A stretch of DNA of 63,328 bases from the NCBI GenBank assembly GCA_030592645.1, contig JAUVIR010000006.1:1-63328 (forward strand), in the 5' to 3' direction. The DNA is from Candidatus Fermentibacterota bacterium (GTDB taxonomy: Bacteria > Fermentibacterota > Fermentibacteria > Fermentibacterales > JCC-6). The notes below the pieces were generated by a model. That model saw only the letters and a program-made list of their open reading frames with translations, ran no database searches and was not told the DNA's origin. The translations under genes and the position numbers were made by a program. This document shows, one piece after another, positions 8,835-19,579 of the stretch; within the stretch, counting starts at the first letter, position 1; each line of letters opens with the position of its first letter.

Positions 8835-11800
8835 ATGTTAGAGAACATTTCCCGACGTGATGCCAGAGTGCTGCTCTCAGACTTCGGAGGTATGAAGATA
8901 AGTCTTGCCTCCCCCGAGACCATTCGGAAATGGTCCCATGGAGAGGTCAGTCAGGCTGAGACGATTAACTACAGAAGCTATAAACCGGAAGCGGAAGGTC
9001 TTTTCTGCGAACGTATCTTCGGTCCTGTCCGGGACTGGGAGTGCAGCTGCGGAAAATACAAAAGAATACGTAACAAGGGGATAGTGTGCGACAGATGCGG
9101 TGTTGAAGTCACACATTCCCGGGTCCGCCGTGAGCGTATGGGTCATATAGATCTTGCTGTACCTGTCGTTCATATCTGGTTCTTCAAATCCAGGAAGATC
9201 TCCAAACTCCTCAATATCACGAACCTCAAGCTGGAGCGGGTCATTTACTACGAATCCTATATTGTTACCAGATCCGATCATCCGGACATAACCATCGGTA
9301 TGATCCTGACCGATCCAGAGTACAGGGAAGCTAAAAAGGAGTACGGCGATGTCTTCAAGGTAGGCATGGGAGCGGATGCAATCCGGACCATGCTTGCTGA
9401 TCTTGACCTGGAGGAAATGGCGACTGCCCTGCGAACCAGCATAGCGAACGAGACCACCTTTTCACGCAGGAAGAAGAACATAAAGAGGCTGAAGGAAGTT
9501 GAAGCATTCAGACTGTCATCTGATGACAATAAACCGGAATGGATGATACTTCAGATACTTCCTGTTCTGCCCCCGGATCTGCGGCCTCTGGTCCCGCTCG
9601 ATGGCGGAAGGTTCGCCTCCAGTGATCTGAATGATCTTTACCGTAGAGTTATCAACAGGAACAACAGGCTGAAAAGACTTCTCGACCTTCAGGCTCCCGA
9701 TGTCATTCTCAGAAATGAGAAGAGGATGCTGCAGGAAGCCGTAGATGCGGTTCTTGATAACAGTTCAAGGCGCAAACCAGTAAAAGGAGCCGGAATGAGG
9801 CCCCTCCGATCTCTCTCGGATCTTCTGAAGGGTAAGCGCGGAAGATTCCGTCAGAACCTTCTTGGTAAAAGGGTTGATTATTCCGGAAGAAGTGTCATCG
9901 TTGTCGGTCCCGACCTGAAACTCAATCAGTGCGGACTTCCCAAAACCATGGCGCTTGAACTCTTCAAGCCCTTTATTGTTGCCAGAATCAGCAAACTTCT
10001 TGATGAGAGCGTTAAAAAGGCCACCAAGAGATGGGAAGAAGCGGATGACATAGTATGGCCTGTTCTTGAAGATGTTATCCAGAACCATCCTGTTCTTCTT
10101 AACAGGGCTCCAACTCTTCATCGCCTCGGAATTCAGGCATTTGAGCCCGTTCTTGTTGAGGGAAAGGCGATTCAGCTGCATCCATTGGCCTGCTCAGCGT
10201 TCAACGCGGACTTTGATGGAGACCAGATGGCAGTACACCTGCCCCTCTCAGCTGAGGCTCAGGTTGAGGCCCGTATGCTCATGATGGGCAGCAAGAATAT
10301 CCTCAGACCCGCCAGCGGTGAACCTGTTACAACACCAAGTCATGATCTGGTCATCGGTGCATACTACCTCACGAAACCTCTTCCCGGAGCAAAGGGAGAA
10401 GGTATGATCTTCTCTTCAACCGACGAGGTTCGGGGTGCCTATGACGCTGACAGGATTGCTCTTCATGCCAAGATCAAGGTCAAGGGAGTAAATAAAATAG
10501 TCGAGGAGAACGGCAAGAAGAAGCGTATCACCCCTCCATTCTGGAAGGACTATACAACAGTCGGCCAGGTTCTCTTTAACGAGATAATACCGGATGAGCT
10601 GGGTTTCATACTTGCAAACGCGAGGGTGCCCCACGATAAGATTTTCAGCAAGAAGGGGCTCAACCAGTTAGTGGGAAGATGCTTCAACGAGCTGGGATCC
10701 GTTCGGACAGCAGTGATGCTTGACAACCTCAAGGAACTCGGATTTCACTATTCAACAACATCCGGGCTGACTGTGGGAATGAGAGACATGCTCATCCCAG
10801 ACAGTAAGAAGGAGATCATAGAAAGTACCGCTCACGAGATCGAGCTCATTGAGAAGAGTTCAAAACGGGGAGAGCTTACGGAAGCCGAGCGATACAACAG
10901 AGTAATAGATAACTGGGCAAAAGCCACAGAGGAAGTCAAGAATGCCATGATGGAAGGTCTGAGTCATGACAATCACGGTTTCAATCCTGTGTTCATGATG
11001 GCAAACTCCGGCGCAAGGGGAAGCGTTGATCAGATGAAGCAGCTTGCCGGTATGCGTGGACTGATGGCAAAACCCAGGAAGAAGCTTACAGGAGAGTTAG
11101 GGGAAACAATAGAGACCCCGATTATTTCCTCGTTGAAGGAAGGCCTTTCGGTCATTGAGTACTCCATTTCAACTCATGGATCAAGGAAGGGTCTTGCCGA
11201 CACCGCCCTGAAAACGGCCGACGCGGGCTATCTTACCCGAAGACTTGTCGATGTCTGCCAGGATGTCATAATCACCGTAGAGGACTGCGGTACTATCAGG
11301 GGAAGGGTCATCACCGCCCTCAAAGAGGGTGAGGAGATCATTGAGCCTCTCCGCGACCGTATCCTCGGCCGGGTTGCAGCGGAAATGATATACAGACCGG
11401 GAACCGATGATGTCGTATGTAAAGCCGGTCAGGAGATAACTGCGGAACTAGCTTCAGAGATCGACGAAATCGGGGTTGAATCCGTCCGCATCAGGAGTGT
11501 CCTGGCCTGCGAAGCCAAGAGAGGCCTCTGCGACAGATGTTACGGATGGGACCTTTCGAGGAACAGAATGGTCACCATTGGAGAAGCGGTCGGTGTTATC
11601 GCAGCCCAGAGTATTGGTGAACCCGGAACGCAGCTGACTCTCCGTACATTCCATACGGGAGGAGTCGCTGGAAGGCAGACAAGAGAATCGGAAGTCGTCG
11701 CAAGACAGACAGGTTTCGTAAGTTACCATAATCCCTGTATCGTGAAAAGCACGGATGAGAGCGGGAATACGGTAATGGTCAGCACCAGAAACACTCAGCT

Positions 11801-13610
11801 TGACGTTCTGGATAAATCCGGCGAAGTGCTCTCCACATACGATATTGTGGTTGGATCCCAGATGGCCGTTGAAGATGGTCAGAAGATCAAAAAGGATAAC
11901 CTCATCTGCAGGAGTGATCCCTTTATAATTCCGATAGTCGCGGAGCAGGAAGGTAGTGTACACTACGTTGATATAGAGGAAGACACTACTTTGAAAGAGG
12001 AGATCGACAGCGAGCAGCGCAAGCAGATGGTCATCGTGGAGGACAGAAGTAAAACCCTCCATCCGCATATCTTCATACTTCCTGAGCAGCTGATAGTCCT
12101 CAGCGGACGGCCCAGGCGCCGGGAAGAGGAACTATTTACACTCAGTGAGCTGGTTAAGGAGATGACCGAAGGACATGGGCGCATTATCTACACCTACCAG
12201 CAGGTCAGCACCTATAGGACGGAGACGCTTGTTGAAGACTTTATCGACAGGATGAAGGATCAGAAGAAAATCCCTATAATCTCCATTAACTGCAGGAAAG
12301 CCGGAACCGGAAGCTATGCTGCTATCGTGTACGGCGCCCGTGAAGTGATAAAGACCTTCGGTAAAAAGGCGAAAAAAGAAATTGCAGCACTTGAAAGCGC
12401 CATCACAGCACTCGAGGAATCCAAGAAACGCAAGAACGATAAACTTGAAGAGCAATTCGCCAGTGCTCTGGCTGACCTGAGCCTCAGGGGTTCTTTCATA
12501 ATCATCATCGAATCGCTTGACAGGGGACATCAGGGGACCGGAAACCTGGTGAAGTGTGTTCAGGATATCGTGACCCAGAGCGAAATGATGATAATCTCGG
12601 ACTTCACAACAAGGGGTGCCAGAAGTCATATCGCTCAGCCTGGAAGGAAGAAGATAGCAAGTGACCCTGTTGAGGAATTTATCTCTGATTCTATCAAGGG
12701 TAAGTATCCCATACCCAGCGGAGCACACCTCAGAGTGAACGACGGCAGTCTTATCAAGCTGGGAGCCCATATCGCCAGGATCGAACGTAAGCTGGGACAG
12801 CACAGGGACATAACCGGTGGTCTGCCAAGGGTGGATGAGCTGTTCGAAGCCAGAATCCCGAAGGATGCGGCGAGCATTGCCGAAATCGATGGTGTTGTGG
12901 CGCTGAGCCCTATCAAAGCCGGGATAAGAACGGTCACCATCAGGGGAGATCATGGCCAGGAATCCGCTGTTAAAATTCAGGCATCCAAGCATATCAGAGT
13001 GCGCGAAGGGGACAGGGTTAAAGCGGGAGACCGCCTTACCGAAGGTCCATTGTCTCCGCACGATATTCTCAGGATAATGGGTACGGAAGCTGCGGAGAAA
13101 TACCTTCTTAACGAGATCCAGGAAGTTTACCGTCTCCAGGGCGTTAACATCAACGATAAGCATATAAGCATCGTAGTGCGTCAGATGCTTGCCAAAGCTA
13201 AGATCGATGATCCGGGGGACACGCACTTCCTCGAAGGCGCCCAGATTGACAGGCTCATCCTCCAGCGAGAGAACAAGGCTATGATGATGGAAGGCAAGAA
13301 GCCTGCGACTTCAGCAGTTCTTCTTCTTGGAATAACCAAGGCTTCCCTTGCCACCGAGAGTTTCCTCTCGGCAGCATCCTTCCAGGAAACAAACAGTGTA
13401 CTCGCCGACGCTGCAACTGCAGGGAAGGTGGATTATCTTCATGGCCTCAAGGAGAATGTGATCGTAGGGCATTTGATTCCGGCGGGAACAGGTGTGAAGA
13501 GTTATCAGAAGACAAGGCTCACATTACCCGGCGGAGAAGATCTGCCTGAACCGGCATTCCCGGACAATATGGAAGAGCGAGATATTGACGAAACCGATTT
13601 TGATGTATAG
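8835..13610 (+). CDS. rpoC: DNA-directed RNA polymerase subunit beta' with enlarged SI3 insertion
   Basis: This is the catalytic beta' subunit. Visible landmarks are the N-terminal zinc site (CSCGKYKRIRNKGIVCDRCG), the active-site loop NADFDGDQMAVH (~456-467), the second Cys cluster (CEAKRGLCDRC) and the trigger loop (RTFHTGG near 937, resuming at DITGGLPRV near 1325). The 1591 residues exceed the ~1400 of SI3-bearing enzymes such as E. coli. The trigger-loop insertion is ~380 residues: SBHM-like flanks (DGQKIKKDN..., YPIPSGAHLRVNDG) enclose ~200 extra residues (~1090-1289). These look like an alternating beta/alpha domain with a charged coiled coil (KKAKKEIAALESAITALEES). Confidence 0.96.
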   Translation: MLENISRRDARVLLSDFGGMKISLASPETIRKWSHGEVSQAETINYRSYKPEAEGLFCERIFGPVRDWECSCGKYKRIRNKGIVCDRCGVEVTHSRVRRERMGHIDLAVPVVHIWFFKSRKISKLLNITNLKLERVIYYESYIVTRSDHPDITIGMILTDPEYREAKKEYGDVFKVGMGADAIRTMLADLDLEEMATALRTSIANETTFSRRKKNIKRLKEVEAFRLSSDDNKPEWMILQILPVLPPDLRPLVPLDGGRFASSDLNDLYRRVINRNNRLKRLLDLQAPDVILRNEKRMLQEAVDAVLDNSSRRKPVKGAGMRPLRSLSDLLKGKRGRFRQNLLGKRVDYSGRSVIVVGPDLKLNQCGLPKTMALELFKPFIVARISKLLDESVKKATKRWEEADDIVWPVLEDVIQNHPVLLNRAPTLHRLGIQAFEPVLVEGKAIQLHPLACSAFNADFDGDQMAVHLPLSAEAQVEARMLMMGSKNILRPASGEPVTTPSHDLVIGAYYLTKPLPGAKGEGMIFSSTDEVRGAYDADRIALHAKIKVKGVNKIVEENGKKKRITPPFWKDYTTVGQVLFNEIIPDELGFILANARVPHDKIFSKKGLNQLVGRCFNELGSVRTAVMLDNLKELGFHYSTTSGLTVGMRDMLIPDSKKEIIESTAHEIELIEKSSKRGELTEAERYNRVIDNWAKATEEVKNAMMEGLSHDNHGFNPVFMMANSGARGSVDQMKQLAGMRGLMAKPRKKLTGELGETIETPIISSLKEGLSVIEYSISTHGSRKGLADTALKTADAGYLTRRLVDVCQDVIITVEDCGTIRGRVITALKEGEEIIEPLRDRILGRVAAEMIYRPGTDDVVCKAGQEITAELASEIDEIGVESVRIRSVLACEAKRGLCDRCYGWDLSRNRMVTIGEAVGVIAAQSIGEPGTQLTLRTFHTGGVAGRQTRESEVVARQTGFVSYHNPCIVKSTDESGNTVMVSTRNTQLDVLDKSGEVLSTYDIVVGSQMAVEDGQKIKKDNLICRSDPFIIPIVAEQEGSVHYVDIEEDTTLKEEIDSEQRKQMVIVEDRSKTLHPHIFILPEQLIVLSGRPRRREEELFTLSELVKEMTEGHGRIIYTYQQVSTYRTETLVEDFIDRMKDQKKIPIISINCRKAGTGSYAAIVYGAREVIKTFGKKAKKEIAALESAITALEESKKRKNDKLEEQFASALADLSLRGSFIIIIESLDRGHQGTGNLVKCVQDIVTQSEMMIISDFTTRGARSHIAQPGRKKIASDPVEEFISDSIKGKYPIPSGAHLRVNDGSLIKLGAHIARIERKLGQHRDITGGLPRVDELFEARIPKDAASIAEIDGVVALSPIKAGIRTVTIRGDHGQESAVKIQASKHIRVREGDRVKAGDRLTEGPLSPHDILRIMGTEAAEKYLLNEIQEVYRLQGVNINDKHISIVVRQMLAKAKIDDPGDTHFLEGAQIDRLILQRENKAMMMEGKKPATSAVLLLGITKASLATESFLSAASFQETNSVLADAATAGKVDYLHGLKENVIVGHLIPAGTGVKSYQKTRLTLPGGEDLPEPAFPDNMEERDIDETDFDV

Positions 13611-13666
13611 ACTTAGACCCCTTGCAATTTTAAGTGTGTACAAAGTAACTTTTGAGAGGAGATGAT

Positions 13667-14035
13667 TTGCCAACAATTAATCAGCTTGTGCGTAACGGGC
13701 GCAAGAAGAAGAAATCCAAAACCAAGGCACCTGCCCTGACAGGATGTCCGCAGAAAAGAGGCATCTGTACAAGGGTATATACTTCAACACCGAAGAAGCC
13801 TAACTCGGCTCTCCGTAAAGTAGCTAGAGTACGTTTAAGAAACGGTTTTGAAGTTACCGCTTACATCCCGGGGATAGATCATAATCTCAACGAACACTCG
13901 GTTGTGTTCATCAGGGGCGGTCGTGTAAAGGATCTGCCCGGCGTGAGATATCATATTATCCGCGGAGTTGAAGATACTTCTGGTGTTGAAGGAAGAAAAC
14001 AGAGCCGCTCTAAGTACGGTACAAGAAAAGTATAG
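13667..14035 (+). CDS. rpsL: 30S ribosomal protein S12
   Basis: S12 lies at the decoding centre and controls accuracy. TTG 13667 is the chosen start: it yields the family N-terminus [12 protein letters not shown] and has GAGGAGATGA immediately upstream. The frame opens earlier, at a TTG at 13652, but that would put the ribosome site inside the gene. The 122-residue protein keeps the streptomycin-region motifs [10 protein letters not shown] and [10 protein letters not shown]. It opens the str gene group directly downstream of rpoC. Confidence 0.95.
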   Translation: MPTINQLVRNGRKKKKSKTKAPALTGCPQKRGICTRVYTSTPKKPNSALRKVARVRLRNGFEVTAYIPGIDHNLNEHSVVFIRGGRVKDLPGVRYHIIRGVEDTSGVEGRKQSRSKYGTRKV

Positions 14036-14076
14036 AACAATACGTTCTGCACCTCTGGTGCAGACGGGGAGGACGA

Positions 14077-14550
14077 ATGGCAAGACGCTCAAGGCCGAAA
14101 AAGCGTGAAGTCGTACCTGATAGAAAGTACGGCAATCAGCTTATGGCGAAGTTTATTAATAAACTCATGCATAAAGGTAAAAAATCCATTGCCGAAAAGA
14201 TATTTTACGGCGCGATGGATATTATTACGGAAAAGACCGGGCAGGATCCTGTAACTATTTTCAACAGGGCAATGGGGAATGTTCGTCCACAGCTGAAGGT
14301 TAAATCCAGACGTGTCGGAGGATCAACATACCAGGTCCCATTGGAAGTGAAACCGCAGGAAAGAGATTCTCTTGCCATGCGCTGGATCATCCAGTATGCA
14401 AAAGCCCGCAATGGCAAAGGCATGGCTGACAGACTGGCAGCGGAGATCATGGACGCGGCAAGAGGCGAGAACTCCGGCAGCCTTAAGAAGAAGGAAGATA
14501 CGCATAGAATGGCGGAAGCTAACAAAGCCTTCGCTCATTATCGCTGGTAG
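14077..14550 (+). CDS. rpsG: 30S ribosomal protein S7
   Basis: S7 nucleates assembly of the 30S head and contacts E-site tRNA. The 157-residue length is typical. Signature segments are [19 protein letters not shown] at the N-terminus and [18 protein letters not shown] in the middle. A GGGGAGGA site precedes ATG 14077. It lies between rpsL and fusA as in the classical str operon. Confidence 0.96.
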   Translation: MARRSRPKKREVVPDRKYGNQLMAKFINKLMHKGKKSIAEKIFYGAMDIITEKTGQDPVTIFNRAMGNVRPQLKVKSRRVGGSTYQVPLEVKPQERDSLAMRWIIQYAKARNGKGMADRLAAEIMDAARGENSGSLKKKEDTHRMAEANKAFAHYRW

Positions 14551-14620
14551 GTTTACTTCACCGAAAGTTCCTCCAGCGGCCGATATTACTTGATTGCTTT
14601 ACTGGAGGAAATCGCTTACC

Positions 14621-16693
14621 ATGAGCAGCTCCCAAACAGACAATGTACGGAATATCGGCATTATGGCGCATATCGACGCCGGAAAGACAACAACAACCGA
14701 GCGTATTCTCTACTACTCCGGAAGAGTGCACCGCCTCGGTGATGTTGATCATGGAACAGCCGCTATGGACTGGATGCCCCAGGAGAAAGAGAGGGGCATC
14801 ACTATCCAGTCAGCCGCTACTACGTGTATATGGAAATCTTATCAGATCAACCTCATCGACACCCCGGGGCACGTTGATTTCACCGCTGAGGTGGAAAGAA
14901 GCCTTCGGGTTCTGGATGGAGCAGTTGCAGTATTCTGCGCTGTGGGCGGAGTTGAGCCCCAATCCGAAACGGTCTGGCACCAGGCTGACAAGTACTGCGT
15001 TCCCAGGATAGCCTTTGTAAATAAACTGGACCGCCAGGGAGCGGATTTCCCGCGTGTTATTGAAATGATGCGTGATATGCTGGGTGCCAAACCCCTGCCT
15101 GTCATGCTGCCGATCGGGAGCGGGAGCAGCTTCTGCGGAATAATAGATGTGATCGGAGGGTGCGCCATATACTTCGACGAAATGTCCAACGGCTCCAAAT
15201 TCACGCTTGAGGACATTCCTGAGGATTATACTGATGATTACAATGCCGCAAGAGATATCCTCTGGGAGTCTGCTGCAATGCTTGATGAATCCGCCATGGA
15301 GGAATACTTCAAAGGCTCACTCTCCCCCGAAAGTGTCAGGCAGCTTCTCCGCAGAGGAACAATAGAGAATGGTTTTGTTCCTGTACTTTGCGGAGCTGCC
15401 CTGAAGAATATCGGAATACAGCAGCTCATGGATGCCATAGTGGACTGGCTGCCTGCCCCATCGGAACTTTCTCCTGTATCGGCACACCTCAAAGACGGTT
15501 CATCATTGGAGGTAGAGCGCAGTATCGACGGACCTTTCTCAGCGCTTGTATTCAAGGTCCAGAGTGATCCTCATCTTGGAAGACTGGCTTTCATAAGGGT
15601 CTATTCCGGCAGTATTGCGGACGGGCAGCATGTACTGAACAATACGACTGGAAAGAAAGACAGACTGACAAGACTTGTGAGAATGCATGCAAACAAGCGT
15701 ACTCACCTGGACAGAGTCGTAGCCGGGGATATCGCCGCCGCAGGACTTAAAGATGTGACGACGGGTGATACACTTACTTTCCCCGATGCCCCTCTGATCC
15801 TTGAATCAATAGAATTTCCGGACCCTGTAATACAGATGGCTATTGAGCCCATGAGCACTTCCGATGAGAAAGCCATGGACGACGCCCTTGCATCCCTTGC
15901 CAGTGAAGACCCCAGTTTCAGAGTCGGTATCGATGAGGAATCAGGACAGACCCTCATCAAGGGAATGGGAGAGCTGCATCTTGAGATAATTGCCAGCAGG
16001 ATCCAGCGGGAAAAAGGTGTGAAAGTCAGAACCGGCAAACCACAGGTATCGTACAGAGAGAGCATATCCTGCATCATATCCGGCAGGGGTGAGTTCAGAA
16101 GATCAATTCAGGGCAGAGGTCACTTCGGGAATGCAGTATTAAGGGTAGAGCCGATCGATTCTGGACTCGAGTTTGTGAACTTACTGAAAGACAAGGAATT
16201 CCCGGATCATTATGCGGAAGCTGTAGAAAGAGGAATCATGGGCTCAGTGGGAGCAGGCCCCCTGGCCGGCTACCCTGTTGATGGGATCAGAATTGAACTC
16301 CTTCAAGCTACACTCCACGAAACGGATTCATCTGAAACAGGTTACGCCTATGCTGGAGCTATGGCATTGAGGGAATGCCTGAAAAACGGCAGACCTGTTC
16401 TGAAAGAGCCTGTAATGCGACTGGATATAATCTGTCCCTCCGATTATGTGGGAGAGGTTATAGGGGATGTAAACGCCCGCAGGGGTAGTGTTTTGAACAT
16501 GGAACCCATGGGTGAGGTCCAGTCGATAAAAGCAAGGGTTCCCCTTGCGGAACTTTTTGGTTATAGTAGCGCCCTACGTTCGTTAACACAGGGTCGTGCG
16601 GGGTTTTCTATGCAGTTCCATGATTACGCCCGAATTGCTGAGAATATCACACGGCGTCTGCTTGAACAGATGGGAATCACCGGGTTCAACTAG
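14621..16693 (+). CDS. fusA: Elongation factor G
   Basis: EF-G is the translocation GTPase. ATG 14621 gives [29 protein letters not shown] is 12 bases upstream, and an earlier in-frame ATG at 14594 is less likely. The 690 residues carry P-loop AHIDAGKT, switch [23 protein letters not shown] and the domain II-V organisation. It is followed within 36 bases by rpsJ; the tuf copy often found here is missing. Confidence 0.96.
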   Translation: MSSSQTDNVRNIGIMAHIDAGKTTTTERILYYSGRVHRLGDVDHGTAAMDWMPQEKERGITIQSAATTCIWKSYQINLIDTPGHVDFTAEVERSLRVLDGAVAVFCAVGGVEPQSETVWHQADKYCVPRIAFVNKLDRQGADFPRVIEMMRDMLGAKPLPVMLPIGSGSSFCGIIDVIGGCAIYFDEMSNGSKFTLEDIPEDYTDDYNAARDILWESAAMLDESAMEEYFKGSLSPESVRQLLRRGTIENGFVPVLCGAALKNIGIQQLMDAIVDWLPAPSELSPVSAHLKDGSSLEVERSIDGPFSALVFKVQSDPHLGRLAFIRVYSGSIADGQHVLNNTTGKKDRLTRLVRMHANKRTHLDRVVAGDIAAAGLKDVTTGDTLTFPDAPLILESIEFPDPVIQMAIEPMSTSDEKAMDDALASLASEDPSFRVGIDEESGQTLIKGMGELHLEIIASRIQREKGVKVRTGKPQVSYRESISCIISGRGEFRRSIQGRGHFGNAVLRVEPIDSGLEFVNLLKDKEFPDHYAEAVERGIMGSVGAGPLAGYPVDGIRIELLQATLHETDSSETGYAYAGAMALRECLKNGRPVLKEPVMRLDIICPSDYVGEVIGDVNARRGSVLNMEPMGEVQSIKARVPLAELFGYSSALRSLTQGRAGFSMQFHDYARIAENITRRLLEQMGITGFN

Positions 16694-16728
16694 AACTCAG
16701 TGATAAATTGAGACAGGAGATATTATAG

Positions 16729-17037
16729 ATGGCTAACAGGCTGAGGATAAAGCTCAGAGCGTACGATCACAGGCTTCTGGATCGCTCCGCTTCCGCTATC
16801 GTCAGAAGTGTATTAAAAACTGGAGCTACTGTTTCAGGGCCGATTCTTCTTCCAACGAAGAGATCGATCGTAACGGTATTGAGAAGTCCTCATGTGAACC
16901 AGAAATCTCGCGAGCAGTTCGAGATGAAAGTGCATTCACGACTTATTGATATTCAGGACCCGAATGAAGAAACCGCAGCCGCTCTGAGGTCACAGGATGT
17001 GCCCGCAGGAGTAGATGTGGAAATGAACGAAATCTAA
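16729..17037 (+). CDS. rpsJ: 30S ribosomal protein S10
   Basis: S10 is a head protein of the 30S subunit and also partners NusB in antitermination. The 102 residues are the family length, with [16 protein letters not shown] at the N-terminus and [24 protein letters not shown] in the middle. It is tied to fusA rather than preceded by its own leader, while a structured gap separates it from rplC. Confidence 0.96.
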   Translation: MANRLRIKLRAYDHRLLDRSASAIVRSVLKTGATVSGPILLPTKRSIVTVLRSPHVNQKSREQFEMKVHSRLIDIQDPNEETAAALRSQDVPAGVDVEMNEI

Positions 17038-17181
17038 ATTCACTGTTTTCTTCTAACTGATCCGGCAATGCCGGATTAAGAGAAACACCGCATTACCGGA
17101 CAATGGCGGTTGCCCGGTGAGCGAAGCAAATAACGCTCGTCCCTCCGCCTCAAAAGGGACTTCAGCGATGGGAAGTGATCT
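17038..17181 (+). promoter_or_regulatory. Structured leader between rpsJ and rplC
   Basis: This 144-base gap is the longest in the ribosomal block and is rich in stems. ATCCGGC/GCCGGAT is at 17060-17066/17070-17076, ACCGG/CCGGT at 17095-17099/17114-17118, GAGCG/CGCTC at 17119-17123/17134-17138, and GTCCCT/AGGGAC at 17139-17144/17155-17160. No T-tract follows any of them. It may be a ribosomal-protein autoregulatory leader for the L3-L4-L23 genes, relocated from in front of rpsJ. The protein ligand is unknown. Confidence 0.5.
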
Positions 17182-17814
17182 ATGAGCGGACTAATGGCTC
17201 GTAAGATAGGGATGACCCGTATCTTCAGGGAGAACGGACAGGTTGTTCCTGTAACTGTGCTTGAAGCACAGCCGAACCCGGTTACTCAGGTTAAAACCAT
17301 GGAGACTGACGGGTATGAAGCCCTTCAGATAGGCTACAGAACTCAGAAGAAGCAGCGCCTTAATAAGCCCACCCTCGGTCATCTGGATAAGAGCGGGGCT
17401 CCACCGGTATCCCGGTTCTGCGAGGTTTCCATGCCGGAGAAAGATATCTCTGCAGGAGAATTTCTTGATGTAACAATGTTCAATCCGGGTGAAAAGGTTG
17501 ACGTTATAGGTCTTACCAAGGGAAAGGGTTTCCAGGGTGTCGTTAAACGCCATGGCTTTTCCGGAGGTGACGCTACTCACGGAAACAAATCTCACAGAGT
17601 TCCGGGCTCAATAGGCCAGTGTGCGACCCCGGGAAGGGTATGGAAGAATAAGAAAATGCCCGGCAGGGACGGTGGAAAGAGAATTACTGTCCGTAATCTT
17701 GAAGTTGTACAGGTCGATTCCGAGAAGAATCTCCTGGTTCTTAAGGGTGCTGTTCCAGGAGCGAAGAACGGCTACATCATGATCAGGAAACAGAAGTCGG
17801 GGGGTGAAGGATAA
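17182..17814 (+). CDS. rplC: 50S ribosomal protein L3
   Basis: L3 is an early assembly protein reaching toward the peptidyltransferase centre. The 210 residues include the N-terminal GLMARKIGMTRIF and the L3 signature region GFQGVVKRHGFSGGDATHGNKSHR. ATG 17182 gives MSGLMARK; a second in-frame ATG four codons on (MARKIGM) cannot be excluded. It is separated by two bases from rplD. Confidence 0.95.
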   Translation: MSGLMARKIGMTRIFRENGQVVPVTVLEAQPNPVTQVKTMETDGYEALQIGYRTQKKQRLNKPTLGHLDKSGAPPVSRFCEVSMPEKDISAGEFLDVTMFNPGEKVDVIGLTKGKGFQGVVKRHGFSGGDATHGNKSHRVPGSIGQCATPGRVWKNKKMPGRDGGKRITVRNLEVVQVDSEKNLLVLKGAVPGAKNGYIMIRKQKSGGEG

Positions 17815-17816
17815 CC

Positions 17817-18446
17817 ATGGCTGACGTAAGAGTTTACACCATGAGCGGTGAAGAAGTCGGCAAGACGGAACTTCCCGAGGAGATGTTCGCTATGAATGTC
17901 TCTACCCACATTCTCTGGGAAGTCGTAAGAGCCGAATCACTGAATTCCCGTCAGGGAACAGTGTCCACTCTTGGAAGAAGTGATGTTAAAGCATCCGGCA
18001 GAAGACCCTGGCGCCAGAAGGGCACCGGTAATGCAAGAGCTGGTACTACTGCATCACCAATATGGAGGGGCGGCGGAGTCACATTCGGACCCACCCCGAG
18101 ACACTGGAAAATCAAGCTGAACCGGAAAGTCAGAAGAAAAGCCCTTGCCGGTATACTCAGTGAAAGACTCGCGGAAGGAAATCTGAGAATAGTCAGAGAC
18201 CTCAAATCCAGCGGTAAAACACGGGAAATGACTGAAATGCTTTTAAATCACGACTGCGCAGGCAGAAGAACGGTGATTCTCGTCACAGATACAGACGATG
18301 ATAGTTTTGTCAGAAGGGCTTCCCGGAATATTCCCCGTGTGAAGACAACAAGCGCTGCAAGCGTTTCCATTCATGATCTGGTCAATTCTGAAGTTGTTCT
18401 CCTTTCAGAAGAGGCGATTGAACTGCTTAAGGAGAGACTGTTATGA
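17817..18446 (+). CDS. rplD: 50S ribosomal protein L4
   Basis: L4 lines the nascent-peptide exit tunnel and in gamma-proteobacteria represses the S10 operon. The 209-residue product has the extended-loop signature [20 protein letters not shown]. It overlaps rplW by 4 bases (ATGA), indicating translational coupling. The structured leader at 17038-17181 lies two genes upstream. Confidence 0.95.
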   Translation: MADVRVYTMSGEEVGKTELPEEMFAMNVSTHILWEVVRAESLNSRQGTVSTLGRSDVKASGRRPWRQKGTGNARAGTTASPIWRGGGVTFGPTPRHWKIKLNRKVRRKALAGILSERLAEGNLRIVRDLKSSGKTREMTEMLLNHDCAGRRTVILVTDTDDDSFVRRASRNIPRVKTTSAASVSIHDLVNSEVVLLSEEAIELLKERLL

Positions 18447-18733
18447 AGGAAGCAATACAGATTATCGTTAAGCCGCTTGTCACCGAGAAGAGCACAGTTC
18501 TGAGGGAGGAATCAAATCAGTACGCGTTCCGTGTGATACCCAGCGCAACGAAAAGACAAATTGCCGCTGCGGTTGAGGAACTGTTCGATGTACACGTTAC
18601 TGATGTCAGAACTATGAGAATGCTTGGAAAGAAGAAACGGTTGGGTCGGAATCTCGGCCGCAAACCATCATGGAAGAAAGCCATTGTTACACTAGCCTCC
18701 GGTGATACGGTTGATTTCTTTGAGGGGGTGTAA
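18443..18733 (+). CDS. rplW: 50S ribosomal protein L23
   Basis: L23 sits at the tunnel exit and is a docking site for trigger factor and SRP. The 96 residues are typical, with the start [18 protein letters not shown] and the C-terminal region [17 protein letters not shown]. The start overlaps the rplD stop and the stop is four bases before rplB. The trigger factor gene is in this window at 51960. Confidence 0.95.
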   Translation: MKEAIQIIVKPLVTEKSTVLREESNQYAFRVIPSATKRQIAAAVEELFDVHVTDVRTMRMLGKKKRLGRNLGRKPSWKKAIVTLASGDTVDFFEGV

Positions 18734-18737
18734 GTAG

Positions 18738-19577
18738 ATGAGTATGAAGCGATGGAAACCTATGACTCCCGGAACTCGATTCAAGGTATCCCCTGGATTC
18801 GATGAGATCACCCGGGATCATGGCGAGAAGTCTCTCATGTCACCCAGGAAAAGCAAAGCTGGCAGGAACAATAATGGACGGGTCACCGCGAGACACAGAG
18901 GCGGCGGTCACAAAAGACGGTTCAGGAAGATCGATTTTAAGCGTGAGAAATTCGGTGTACCCGGCAAGATCGCGACGATCGAGTACGATCCCAACCGTTC
19001 AGCTAGAATCGCATTGATTCATTATGTCGACGGAGAGAAGCGGTATATCATAGCTCCGGAAGGGCTTCAGGTTGGACACACGGTAGTCTCAGGACCCGAT
19101 TCGCCTCCGGAGAACGGCAACCATCTTCCTCTGGCAAGAATACCGCTGGGATCAACGATCCATAATGTTGAGCTCAAACCCGGAAAAGGCGGACAGCTTG
19201 CGCGGTCAGCCGGAACATCAATACAGCTTATGGCGCGTGCAGGAAGATATGCTACGTTGAAGATGCCTTCGAAGGAAACCCGTATGGTTCCGGTTAACTG
19301 CATGGCTTCAATCGGAGCGGTTGGAAATGCAGAGCATTTTCTCGTAGTTCCCGGAAAAGCTGGAAACAGCCGGTGGAGAGGCAGGAGACCCCATGTCAGG
19401 GGAGTTGCAATGAACCCGGTCGATCACCCCATGGGTGGCGGAGAAGGTAAATCCAGCGGTGGACGCCATCCGTGTTCTCCCTGGGGACAGCTTGCCAAGG
19501 GCTTGAGAACAAGAAAAAGTAAACCGTCTGATAAGCTTATTACCAGACGAAGACCCACCGGAAAAAGGAGGAAATAG
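18738..19577 (+). CDS. rplB: 50S ribosomal protein L2
   Basis: L2 is a core large-subunit protein needed for subunit association and peptidyltransfer. The 279 residues include [19 protein letters not shown] (N-terminal) and the C-terminal signature region [13 protein letters not shown]. The last motif is almost always DHPHGGGEG, so the second His is Met here (residue ~232). ATG 18738 is used; ATG 18744 (MKRWKP) is possible. Confidence 0.95.
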   Translation: MSMKRWKPMTPGTRFKVSPGFDEITRDHGEKSLMSPRKSKAGRNNNGRVTARHRGGGHKRRFRKIDFKREKFGVPGKIATIEYDPNRSARIALIHYVDGEKRYIIAPEGLQVGHTVVSGPDSPPENGNHLPLARIPLGSTIHNVELKPGKGGQLARSAGTSIQLMARAGRYATLKMPSKETRMVPVNCMASIGAVGNAEHFLVVPGKAGNSRWRGRRPHVRGVAMNPVDHPMGGGEGKSSGGRHPCSPWGQLAKGLRTRKSKPSDKLITRRRPTGKRRK

Positions 19578-19579
19578 GC

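Noticed and set aside
12132-13226. 364-codon open frame on the minus strand inside rpoC
   Set aside because: It is a shadow of the rpoC reading frame, with no ribosome site or recognisable domain, and rpoC is unambiguous there.
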